Assembly (NCBI GenBank): GCA_016787375.1
Contig: JAEUUM010000219.1
Location: 1-18,307 of the forward strand
Direction of reading: 5' to 3'
DNA length: 18,307 nt
DNA from: Saprospiraceae bacterium
Lineage (GTDB): Bacteria; Bacteroidota; Bacteroidia; Chitinophagales; Saprospiraceae
Made by a program: the position numbers and the translations under genes. Below the pieces are notes generated by a model that saw only the letters and a program-made list of their open reading frames with translations, ran no database searches and had not been told where the DNA came from. Each line of letters starts with the position of its first letter. Within the stretch, counting starts at the first letter, position 1. Below are positions 1 through 6,536 of the stretch, in pieces.

Positions 1-49
1 TGCATTAACAACACTTTACAGAAAAATAAGTGAATACGGATTGGAATAA
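1..49 (+). CDS. C-terminal end of a sigma-54-dependent (NtrC-type) response regulator, partial
   Basis: The window opens inside a gene. Read from base 2, the last codons give ALTTLYRKISEYGLE followed by TAA at 47-49. This matches the end of the Fis-type helix-turn-helix that closes NtrC-family regulators, whose recognition helix usually reads (S/A)xTTLYRK(I/L)xEYGL. Family members act as sigma-54 activators with receiver, AAA+ and Fis domains, of which only the Fis end is visible here. The gene lies directly upstream of the kdp operon, which has a split KdpD and no KdpE, so it is a plausible kdp response regulator. That link is inferred from position. The identification rests on only 15 residues. 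Confidence 0.7.
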   Translation, partial: ALTTLYRKISEYGLE

Positions 50-137
50 ATCAACCATTGAGGCATTAAAAATTGAAACTTTATGTCTCTTAACTTCTGA
101 ATGGGTTTAAAAATATCCCTATCAAAACGCTATAATT

Positions 138-168
138 AACCCTTTCATTTTGAAAGGGTTTTTTTATT
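138..168 (+). terminator. Rho-independent terminator after the response regulator
   Basis: AACCCTTTCA (138-147) and TGAAAGGGTT (151-160) form a perfect 10-bp stem with a TTT loop, followed by TTTTTATT. This is a classic intrinsic terminator about 90 bases after the regulator stop. It separates the regulator transcript from the kdp operon, so the kdp genes should have their own promoter between here and 286. Confidence 0.85.
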
Positions 169-221
169 GTAAAAATTTTAGAATTTATTATAACATTCAG
201 ATAAACAACAAATTAGATTGA

Positions 222-249
222 GCATGCCAAAAATGGAATGCATATTGAT
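222..249 (+). promoter_or_regulatory. Inverted repeat overlapping a weak sigma-54-like promoter, candidate kdp control region
   Basis: GCATGCCA (222-229) and TGGAATGC (234-241) form an 8-bp inverted repeat with one mismatch around AAAA. TGGAATGCATATTGAT (234-249) lines up with the sigma-54 consensus TGGCACGN4TTGCW: the GG at -24 and TTG at -12 are spaced correctly, but the -12 GC is GA. It lies between the upstream terminator and the first kdp-locus ORF, where a promoter is expected, and no TAnnTTTG housekeeping element is visible there. The neighbouring NtrC-type regulator makes a sigma-54 promoter attractive, but the missing GC keeps this weak. Confidence 0.3.
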
Positions 250-285
250 TTCCCAAATATTATTATAAATTAATACTGAAATATT

Positions 286-369
286 ATGCAAACAATCTTA
301 GCTATTATTTTGGGCCTTTTGGCTTATGCCCTTTTTTACAAAGCTATTAAATGGTTTGAAAAAATCTAA
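286..369 (+). CDS. Single-span membrane microprotein upstream of kdpF
   Basis: This 27-codon ORF (MQTILAIILGLLAYALFYKA, then IKWFEKI) consists of one hydrophobic helix (about residues 4-18) and a basic/aromatic tail ending FEKI. Its stop lies four bases before the kdpF ATG, which fits translation from one mRNA. It resembles KdpF in size and topology (one span, short charged tail) but is not KdpF: the real KdpF, with its YVLLKPEKF end, follows at once. It could be a second small subunit, a KdpF paralogue or a regulatory microprotein. I do not recognise a named family. The tight spacing and clean membrane-helix composition argue for a real gene. Confidence 0.6.
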   Translation: MQTILAIILGLLAYALFYKAIKWFEKI

Positions 370-373
370 AATT

Positions 374-451
374 ATGACATTACTATTCATCATTGCAATT
401 GGAGTATTTGCCTACATGTGCTACGTACTCCTTAAACCTGAAAAATTTTAA
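374..451 (+). CDS. kdpF: KdpF, small subunit of the K+-transporting ATPase
   Basis: The 25-residue product has a single transmembrane helix (about residues 3-19) and ends YVLLKPEKF, matching the typical KdpF end (YALxxPExF). KdpF is a one-span lipid-like stabiliser that binds the KdpA-KdpB interface in the inner membrane. Size and position directly upstream of kdpA fit the family. It starts four bases after the preceding microprotein stop. The 76-base gap to kdpA is longer than expected and contains a palindromic repeat. Confidence 0.85.
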   Translation: MTLLFIIAIGVFAYMCYVLLKPEKF

Positions 452-455
452 ACCT

Positions 456-503
456 GTAAAATGTTAAAAATAAAAATGCAGAACAAAACATTTTACATTT
501 CAC
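456..503 (+). repeat. Palindromic repeat in the kdpF-kdpA gap
   Basis: GTAAAATGTT (456-465) is the exact reverse complement of AACATTTTAC (487-496), giving a 10-bp stem with a 21-base loop. The right arm runs on as CATTTTACATTTCAC (489-503), identical over 15 bases to the right end of the four-helix-bundle cassette (2627-2641). It looks like an ORF-less copy of that element. As RNA it would fold just before kdpA, so it could affect message stability or the ratio of subunits, but no function is shown. Confidence 0.6.
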
Positions 504-527
504 CGCAGGCAGTTAAAAAAAATTAAA

Positions 528-2237
528 ATGAACACAGAAATACTCGGTGTAATTCTAATGTATGCGGCAGTGGTTGCGATGGCAATTCCACTTGGTCGCT
601 ATATCGGTAAAGTTTTCAATTACGAAAACACTTGGCTCGATAAAATCCTCAATCCTATTGACAATCTCTTTTTCAAATTAAGTGGAATTGACCCAAGTAA
701 AGAGATGAGTTGGAAAGAGCATTTGGTTGCCTTGCTAACAATTAATGTCATTTGGTTTATCCTCACAATGCTGGTTTTAACAAATATGAGTTGGCTACCG
801 CTTAATCCTGATGGCAATCCATCAATGAGTGCCGATTTGGCATTTAATACAGCGGTAAGTTTTGTTACCAACACCAACTTGCAACATTATTCGGGCGAAA
901 CAGGCTTATCTTATCTCGGGCAATTTTTATTGATGCTTTGGCAGTTTATAAGTGCAGGGACAGGCATAGCAATTTGTGCAGTGGTTTTTTTAGCTATGAA
1001 AGAACGTACTACACAAACACTTGGTAATTTCTATTCCTTCTTTGTAAGAAGCAACACACGCATATTATTTCCATTGGCGCTTGTTGTGGCAACACTTTTG
1101 GTTTTCAACCAGACACCAATGACTTTAGATGGAAAAGACACAATTACTACTTTGGAGGCACAAAAACAACAAATTAGCCTTGGACCTGTAGCGGCATTTG
1201 TAGCGATTAAACAATTGGGAACAAATGGTGGTGGGTTTTACGGACCTAATTCAACCAACCCAATGGAAAACCCTAACTATTTTACAAATATTGTAGAAAC
1301 AATTTCCATTTTCTTAATTCCTATCGCGATGATTTTCGCCATGGGTTATGTTTTAAAAAGGAAAAAATTGGCACTAATAATATTTAGTGTTATGACCATA
1401 GGATTTTTACTGCTTGTTGTTCCTGCTATTTATTTTGAAATGAAAGGAAATCCAGCAATTTCAGAAATGGGTATACAACAAAAGATGGGCAACATGGAGG
1501 GTAAGGAAGTTCGTTTTGGCTCAGCTGCATCTGCTTATTGGGCAATAAACACCACTTGCACAAGCAACGGTTCTGTAAATGCAATGCACGACAGCATGAC
1601 GCCACTTACAGGTATGTTTACTTTGTTGGGAATGATGATCAATTGCTTTTATGGTGGTGTTGGCGTGGGTTTTCTGAATTTCTACATTTTCATTATTCTG
1701 GCAGTATTTATAAGTGGGTTGATGGTTGGCAGAACACCAGAATTTTTAGGCAAAAAGATCGAAGCCAAAGAAATGAAAATTGCAATGATCATAGCATTGT
1801 TGCATCCATTTTTAATATTAGTAGGAACAGCCATTTCTAGCTTTTTATATGCATCAAATCCAACTGAATATGCCGGTTGGTTGGCAAATCCGGGTTTTCA
1901 TGGTTTTAGTGAAATGCTGTATGAGTTCAGTTCATCAAGTGCGAACAATGGAAGTGGTTTTGAAGGCTTAGGCGATAATACTCCGTTTTGGAATATTGCC
2001 TGTGGTATAGTGATGTTGTTGGCTCGTTATCTGCCCATTATTGGCCCGGTGGCAATTGCTGGAATTTTAGCGAGTAAAAAGTATATTCCTGAAAGCAACG
2101 GAACATTAAAAACGGATACTTCAACTTTTGGCTTGATGGTTTTTGCTGTAATAGCTATTGTGGCTGCCTTGGCTTTCTTTCCTGCACTCACGCTTGGACC
2201 AATTGCGGAATATTATTCTTTATATGTGAGAGGATGA
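528..2237 (+). CDS. kdpA: KdpA, K+-binding and channel subunit of the Kdp ATPase
   Basis: At 569 residues it is close to the usual length (E. coli 557) and very hydrophobic, with about ten membrane spans. KdpA is a superfamily-of-K+-transporters protein that selects K+ in the KdpFABC complex of the inner membrane. All four pore-loop filter segments are present: TNTNLQHYSGE (114-124), TNGGGFYGPNS (232-242), CTSNGSVNAMHDS (from 344) and NNGSGF (473-478). The conserved asparagines and glycines are intact, so the filter should work. The ATG at 528 is the natural start for the family N-terminus; no strong ribosome binding site precedes it, as is common in Bacteroidota. The stop is followed after one base by the terminal repeat of a foreign cassette that pushes kdpB 422 bases away. 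Confidence 0.97.
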   Translation: MNTEILGVILMYAAVVAMAIPLGRYIGKVFNYENTWLDKILNPIDNLFFKLSGIDPSKEMSWKEHLVALLTINVIWFILTMLVLTNMSWLPLNPDGNPSMSADLAFNTAVSFVTNTNLQHYSGETGLSYLGQFLLMLWQFISAGTGIAICAVVFLAMKERTTQTLGNFYSFFVRSNTRILFPLALVVATLLVFNQTPMTLDGKDTITTLEAQKQQISLGPVAAFVAIKQLGTNGGGFYGPNSTNPMENPNYFTNIVETISIFLIPIAMIFAMGYVLKRKKLALIIFSVMTIGFLLLVVPAIYFEMKGNPAISEMGIQQKMGNMEGKEVRFGSAASAYWAINTTCTSNGSVNAMHDSMTPLTGMFTLLGMMINCFYGGVGVGFLNFYIFIILAVFISGLMVGRTPEFLGKKIEAKEMKIAMIIALLHPFLILVGTAISSFLYASNPTEYAGWLANPGFHGFSEMLYEFSSSSANNGSGFEGLGDNTPFWNIACGIVMLLARYLPIIGPVAIAGILASKKYIPESNGTLKTDTSTFGLMVFAVIAIVAALAFFPALTLGPIAEYYSLYVRG

Positions 2238-2238
2238 A

Positions 2239-2642
2239 TGTGAAAAGTAAAATGTACAGTTACAACTTCGATTCAATATTCTTGATTAAACCAAAAATAT
2301 TTTACCAATGATGTCTAGTTTTTCAATTAAAACTTCAGAGTCGGTTTTGCTTACAAAACCTAGTTCAGCACTCAGCAAAATTAGTGTATCAAGCTCCGTC
2401 ATTGAGCCTAAAGCAATATGCAAGAATTGGATAAACTCTTTGTTGCTTTTTCTGGCAGCACCTTCAGCTATATTCATTGGAAAAGAAACAGCAGCTCTAC
2501 GCATTTGTGAAACGAGTCCAAATTTTTCCTCGGAAGGGAATTTGTCAGTTACTGATTATATATCCTTCACAAATTCAAAACTCTTAATCCATGCATTTAA
2601 GTTCTTGTGTGGTTTCATGCTATTCTCATTTTACATTTCACA
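2239..2642. mobile_element. 404-bp cassette with 16-bp terminal inverted repeats carrying a dead four-helix-bundle gene
   Basis: The left end TGTGAAAAGTAAAATG (2239-2254) is the reverse complement of the right end CATTTTACATTTCACA (2627-2642) at 15 of 16 positions. Between them lies one minus-strand pseudogene that fills nearly all the interior. The cassette begins one base after the kdpA stop and ends 17 bases before the kdpB ATG, splitting genes that normally sit close together. No clear target-site duplication and no transposase are visible, so how it moves is unknown. Similar ends occur in the kdpF-kdpA gap and inside kdpB. The repeat and the insertion-like position are direct observations; mobility is inferred. 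Confidence 0.6.
2260..2618 (-). pseudogene. Four-helix-bundle protein (S23 / 23S rRNA intervening-sequence type), degraded
   Basis: Minus-strand translation from the ATG at 2618 gives MKPHKNLNAWIKSFEFVKDI, a stop (TAA, 2558-2556), then SVTDKFPSEEKFGLVSQMRR and AAVSFPMNIAEGAARKSNKE. The MRRAAVSxPxNIAEGAxRxS block is the signature of the TIGR02436 / S23 family, small proteins of about 120 residues found free-standing or in 23S rRNA intervening sequences. The stop replaces what is normally a Tyr codon (TAT to TAA). Near the end the frame is lost by one base in an A5 run on the + strand (2293-2297). Restoring one base gives GLIKNIESKL and TAA at 2262-2260, the expected end. With both lesions repaired the product would be 119 residues. 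Two independent lesions make a sequencing error unlikely. A shortened product starting at 2504 remains open but lacks the first helix. Confidence 0.85.
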
Positions 2643-2659
2643 ATAAACATCTTACAAAT

Positions 2660-4744
2660 ATGACAAAAAATACATCTCTATTTCAAAAAGACTTGATGCA
2701 AGAGGCGTTGAAGCAGTCCTTTGTGAAATTAAATCCGAAAATAATGTTCCGTAATCCTGTAATGTTTACAGTTGAAATTGGAACAGTCGTCATGTTTTTT
2801 GTTTGCTTGTGGATTGCGACAGGTGAACAATCACAAGGTAGTTTTGCATATAATTTTATTGTGTTCTTAGTTCTCTTGCTCACGCTGCTATTTGCAAACT
2901 TTGCCGAAGCCATTGCCGAAGCGAGAGGGAAAGCACAGGCAGATAGTTTGCGCAAAACAAGGGAAGAAACACCTGCTAAAGTTGTGAAAAGTGAACTGTT
3001 AAATGTGAAAGGTTTATCGTCCCTTGATTCATCTCACTTTTTACATCTCACATCTTCACAACTTAAAAAAGGCGACTTATTTTTCTGCGAAGCAGGCGAC
3101 ATTATTCCAATGGATGGCGAGATTGTGGAAGGATTGGCAACCATTGATGAAAGTGCCATTACTGGTGAAAGTGCACCTGTAATACGTGAAGCAGGTGGCG
3201 ATAAAAGTTCAGTAACAGGTGGTACCAAAGTATTGTCTGATAGAATTACCGTTAAAGTAAACACCGAACAAGGTGAAAGTTTTCTGGACAAAATGATTGC
3301 CTTGGTTGAAGGCGCATCAAGACAAAAAACCCCCAATGAGATTGCTCTAACCATCCTATTAGCAGGTTTTACCTTGGTTTTTATTATTGTAACCATAACA
3401 TTAAAACCCTTTGCAGATTATGCCAATACACCCATAACGATTGCTGCATTCATTTCTTTATTTGTTTGTTTAATTCCTACAACTATTGGCGGTTTACTAT
3501 CGGCTATCGGAATTGCAGGAATGGATAGAGCCTTGCGAGCCAATGTAATAACCAAAAGCGGTAAAGCAGTTGAAACAGCTGGAGATATTGATGTTTTGTT
3601 ATTAGATAAAACAGGAACAATTACCATCGGAAACAGGAAAGCAACCCACTTTTATCCCGAGATGGGAATAGAAGAAAAGCACTTTATCAGATGTGTCATG
3701 TTAAGTTCAATGAGTGATGAAACACCTGAAGGAAAGTCAATTATCGAATTGAGCGAAAAGTTTGATGCAATTAATGAAATTAAAAATAACATATCACAAA
3801 TAGCCTCCCAAATTCCACACTTTATAAAATTCACTGCCGAAACGAGAAGTTCAGGTGTAGATTTTGAGAATATAAGGATCAGAAAAGGGGCGTCTGATGC
3901 CATTAAAAACTTGTGCGAAAAGGAGGGAAATGGGTTTCCATCCCAAACAGCTGAAAAAGTGAAAATGATTTCAAGCAATGGCGGTACACCATTGGTTGTT
4001 TCTGAAAATGAAAAAGTGATTGGTGTAATTGAACTTCAAGACATCATCAAACCTGGCATTCAAGAGCGATTTGAACGTTTGCGAAAAATGGGGATTAAAA
4101 CTGTAATGGTTACAGGAGATAACCCTTTAACTGCAAAATTTATTGCCGAGAAGGCCGGTGTGGATGATTTCATCGCCGAAGCCAAGCCCGAAGACAAAAT
4201 GAACTATATTAAAAAAGAACAGTCAGAAGGACGGCTGGTTGCTATGATGGGTGACGGAACCAATGATGCTCCGGCACTCGCACAGGCAGATGTAGGAGTG
4301 GCTATGAATAGTGGAACTCAGGCAGCGAAGGAGGCAGGCAATATGGTTGATTTAGACAATGATCCTACTAAACTTATCGAAATCGTTGAAATAGGGAAAC
4401 AATTATTGATGACTAGAGGAACACTCACAACTTTTAGCATTGCTAATGATGTTGCAAAATACTTTGCTATAATTCCAGCCCTCTTTATTGTTGCAATTCC
4501 GGCTTTGCAAGGCTTGAACATTATGAACTTACACAGCCCTGAAAGTGCGATTTTATCGGCTGTGATTTTCAACGCAATTGTCATTCCGATGCTTATTCCA
4601 CTGGCACTTAGGGGAGTTGCTTACAAGCCTATAGGAGCAAGTGCATTGTTGCGCAGAAATCTTCTTATTTATGGCTTTGGTGGGGTCATTATTCCGTTTA
4701 TTGGCATCAAAATCATTGACCTTTTGGTTTCAATTTTTGTGTAA
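2660..4744 (+). CDS. kdpB: KdpB, P-type ATPase subunit of the Kdp K+ pump
   Basis: This is the 694-residue ATP-hydrolysing subunit of the inner-membrane KdpFABC complex (E. coli 682). The ATG at 2660 is preferred because MTKNTSLFQKDLMQEALKQS aligns with the family N-terminus; upstream in-frame codons lie in the inserted cassette. Seen in order: M1-M2 (about 34-80), actuator domain with TGES (168-171), PTTIGG in the membrane core (from 273), the phosphorylated Asp in DKTGT (D316), and GDGTNDAPAL (531-540). Ser171 corresponds to the E. coli serine (S162) whose phosphorylation inhibits the pump. From memory of the E. coli sequence, numbering is equal at FANFAEA (residue 84) but nine higher by TGES, so about nine residues are added between 107 and 135, exactly where a palindromic repeat lies. 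Confidence 0.97.
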   Translation: MTKNTSLFQKDLMQEALKQSFVKLNPKIMFRNPVMFTVEIGTVVMFFVCLWIATGEQSQGSFAYNFIVFLVLLLTLLFANFAEAIAEARGKAQADSLRKTREETPAKVVKSELLNVKGLSSLDSSHFLHLTSSQLKKGDLFFCEAGDIIPMDGEIVEGLATIDESAITGESAPVIREAGGDKSSVTGGTKVLSDRITVKVNTEQGESFLDKMIALVEGASRQKTPNEIALTILLAGFTLVFIIVTITLKPFADYANTPITIAAFISLFVCLIPTTIGGLLSAIGIAGMDRALRANVITKSGKAVETAGDIDVLLLDKTGTITIGNRKATHFYPEMGIEEKHFIRCVMLSSMSDETPEGKSIIELSEKFDAINEIKNNISQIASQIPHFIKFTAETRSSGVDFENIRIRKGASDAIKNLCEKEGNGFPSQTAEKVKMISSNGGTPLVVSENEKVIGVIELQDIIKPGIQERFERLRKMGIKTVMVTGDNPLTAKFIAEKAGVDDFIAEAKPEDKMNYIKKEQSEGRLVAMMGDGTNDAPALAQADVGVAMNSGTQAAKEAGNMVDLDNDPTKLIEIVEIGKQLLMTRGTLTTFSIANDVAKYFAIIPALFIVAIPALQGLNIMNLHSPESAILSAVIFNAIVIPMLIPLALRGVAYKPIGASALLRRNLLIYGFGGVIIPFIGIKIIDLLVSIFV
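2981..3062 (+). repeat. In-frame palindromic repeat inside kdpB
   Basis: The two arms (about 2981-3011 and 3030-3062) are imperfect reverse complements around a 20-base centre. The outer 8 bp, GTTGTGAA / TTCACAAC, are perfect, and by eye about 24 of 31 positions pair with small gaps. The left arm TGTGAAAAGTGAACTGT (2983-2999) matches the left end of the kdpA-kdpB cassette (2239-2255) at 15 of 17 positions. The right arm (3032-3052) matches its right end (2624-2642) with a 2-base insertion and one mismatch. It encodes KdpB residues 108-134, a Ser/Leu-rich loop before the actuator-domain strand, and the reading frame stays open. Confidence 0.6.
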
Positions 4745-4770
4745 AATTTTTTATTTAAAGAATTGTAAAC

Positions 4771-4815
4771 TGAAATATCTAAAAAGACTAAAGTACTTTA
4801 ACATCAAATATTTCA
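4771..4815 (+). repeat. Palindromic sequence in the kdpB-kdpC gap
   Basis: TGAAATAT (4771-4778) pairs with ATATTTCA (4808-4815), and a separate perfect 12-bp palindrome, TAAAGTACTTTA (4789-4800), sits between them. The 102-base gap to kdpC otherwise holds no gene. It may be a diverged member of the palindromic family in this operon or an unrelated mRNA hairpin; the arms are short and AT-rich, so chance is possible. Confidence 0.35.
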
Positions 4816-4846
4816 CAAATAGCCATTAACTTACAAATTGAAAACA

Positions 4847-5407
4847 ATGAAAAATAAAATTTTACCATCTATCCGGTTAACACTTGTTTGCTTGGTGTTT
4901 TTCTGCGGAGTATATTCACTTATCGTTTTTGGTATCTCAAATCTTGTCCCTAAGAAATGTTCGTTTGCCAAAAATGAAAAGGGCTTCTATGAAAATGTTG
5001 GTCAACATTTTACCAGCGACAAATACTTTTGGTCCAGACCGTCAGCTGTTGTATACAATGCTGCAGGTTCAGGTGGCAGCAATAAAGGTCCATCTAATCC
5101 AGAGTATTTGGCTGAGGTCCAGGCAAGAATTGATACTTTTCTTAAACGCAATCCTGAAGTTAAAAAAGAAGATATTCCGTCTGATTTAGTAACCGCAAGT
5201 GGGAGCGGCATTGACCCAAATATTTCAGTTCAAGCTGCAAAAGTGCAAGTGAAACGAATTGCTAAAACACGCAACATCAACGAAGCCATTATTTTTCAAA
5301 TCATCGAACAAAATACCGAGAAACCATTGTTAGGCCTATTGGGCCCTGAAAAAATAAATGTGTTGAATTTAAACCAATCTATAGATAATATCACAAATTT
5401 AAAATGA
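4847..5407 (+). CDS. kdpC: KdpC, accessory subunit of the Kdp K+ pump
   Basis: The 186-residue product (E. coli 190) has one N-terminal membrane helix (about 8-31) and a periplasmic domain. Family hallmarks are YFWSRPSA, SGGSNKGPSNP, VTASGSGIDPNIS and NVLNLN. KdpC stabilises the KdpFABC complex at the periplasmic face and has been proposed to aid K+ binding. The ATG at 4847 is chosen over an in-frame TTG at 4838 because it gives the usual short basic N-terminus (MKNK). The end overlaps the next gene in an ATGA arrangement, implying translational coupling to the porin. Confidence 0.96.
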   Translation: MKNKILPSIRLTLVCLVFFCGVYSLIVFGISNLVPKKCSFAKNEKGFYENVGQHFTSDKYFWSRPSAVVYNAAGSGGSNKGPSNPEYLAEVQARIDTFLKRNPEVKKEDIPSDLVTASGSGIDPNISVQAAKVQVKRIAKTRNINEAIIFQIIEQNTEKPLLGLLGPEKINVLNLNQSIDNITNLK

Positions 5408-6480
5408 AAAAGACATTACTAGGAGTACTATCAATTGTCAGTTTGAACATTTTTGCACAAATTGACAGCACAAAAAATCCACTATCAATAGGTGGCTACA
5501 TAGAAACTTATTTCGCTTATGATTTCAGTAACCCAGATGATCATAATCGGCCCGGGTTTGTATACTCACACAATCGAAGTAATGAAGTAAATTTGAATTT
5601 AGGTTTTGTAAAAGCAGCGTATCAAACCAACACAATAAGAGCAAATTTAGCGTTGATGACCGGAACGTACTCCAATACCAACCTTTCATCTGAACCCGGT
5701 GTATTAAAAAACATCTTTGAAGCGAACGCCGGGGTTAAGATTTCGAAGACAAAAAACCTTTGGGTGGATGCAGGTATTTTTGCTTCGCACATTGGATTTG
5801 AAAGTGCCATTGGAAAGGACTGCTGGAATTTAACAAGAAGTATTCTGGCGGATAATTCGCCTTATTACGAAAATGGAGTGAAAGTCTCTTACACAAGTGA
5901 TGATGAAAAATGGTTTGTAAGCGGCTTAATTTTAAATGGATGGCAACGTATACAGCGTGTAAATGGGAACAATACACCTGCTTTTGGGCATCAACTTACA
6001 TACAAACCAAATTCTAAAATAACACTAAACAGCAGTTCGTTTATTGGAAGCGACACGCCTGACAGCACGAGGCAAATGCGTTATTTTCATAACTTTTACG
6101 GACAATTACAATTAACTGAAAAATTCGGTGTGATCTTAGGTTTTGACATTGGAGCACAGCAAAAAACAAAAAACAACAGCGATTACCATACATGGTATTC
6201 CCCTGTTTTCATTTTGAAGTATGCACCAACCGAAAAAATTACCATTGCTGGAAGGGGTGAATATTATTCTGATGCTAATGGTGTAATTATCAATACAGGC
6301 ACTATCAACGGTTTTCAAACCTATGGTTATTCATTAAACCTTGATTATCAAATTATGAATAATACCGTTTGGAGAATTGAAGGCCGTGGCTTTACAAGCA
6401 AGGATAGAATATTTACTTTGAATAATAGGGCAAGTACCCAAAACTATTTTGTAACTACCTCATTAGCGATTCAATTCTAA
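5404..6480 (+). CDS. Outer-membrane beta-barrel porin (BBP2/OmpL-like) in the kdp operon
   Basis: The 358-residue protein starts with a signal peptide (MKKTLLGVLSIVSLNIFAQ, cleavage near residue 18 or 19). It then shows alternating hydrophobic/polar strands (for example LSIGGYIETYFAYDFSN and TTSLAIQF) and ends in Phe, the usual outer-membrane assembly signal. The opening GGYIETYFAYDFSNPDDHNR resembles the putative porin family BBP2 (PF07642). The start overlaps the kdpC stop by ATGA, so it is translated with the pump. The sensible role is K+ passage through the outer membrane to KdpFABC, which is inferred from context. It is not an E. coli-type kdp component. The family call is from general resemblance. 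Confidence 0.8.
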   Translation: MKKTLLGVLSIVSLNIFAQIDSTKNPLSIGGYIETYFAYDFSNPDDHNRPGFVYSHNRSNEVNLNLGFVKAAYQTNTIRANLALMTGTYSNTNLSSEPGVLKNIFEANAGVKISKTKNLWVDAGIFASHIGFESAIGKDCWNLTRSILADNSPYYENGVKVSYTSDDEKWFVSGLILNGWQRIQRVNGNNTPAFGHQLTYKPNSKITLNSSSFIGSDTPDSTRQMRYFHNFYGQLQLTEKFGVILGFDIGAQQKTKNNSDYHTWYSPVFILKYAPTEKITIAGRGEYYSDANGVIINTGTINGFQTYGYSLNLDYQIMNNTVWRIEGRGFTSKDRIFTLNNRASTQNYFVTTSLAIQF

Positions 6481-6536
6481 CCTGTAAAGCATTGAAAAAT
6501 GTGTAATGACCTTTAGATTCTTAGTGGTTAAAACAA

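Noticed and set aside
461..526. A 21-codon ORF (MLKIKMQNKTFYISPQAVKK, then N) ending one base before the kdpA ATG.
   Set aside because: It lies wholly inside the palindromic repeat and is lysine/asparagine-rich, as any frame through this AT-rich sequence would be. No membrane helix or family signal is seen.
2308..2646. A 112-codon + strand ORF between kdpA and kdpB.
   Set aside because: It is the antisense shadow of the four-helix-bundle pseudogene, whose minus-strand translation carries the recognisable family signature.
2591..2659. An extended kdpB start 23 codons upstream of 2660.
   Set aside because: The extra residues are encoded by the end of the inserted cassette and do not match the KdpB N-terminus. 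The ATG at 2660 aligns with the family start.
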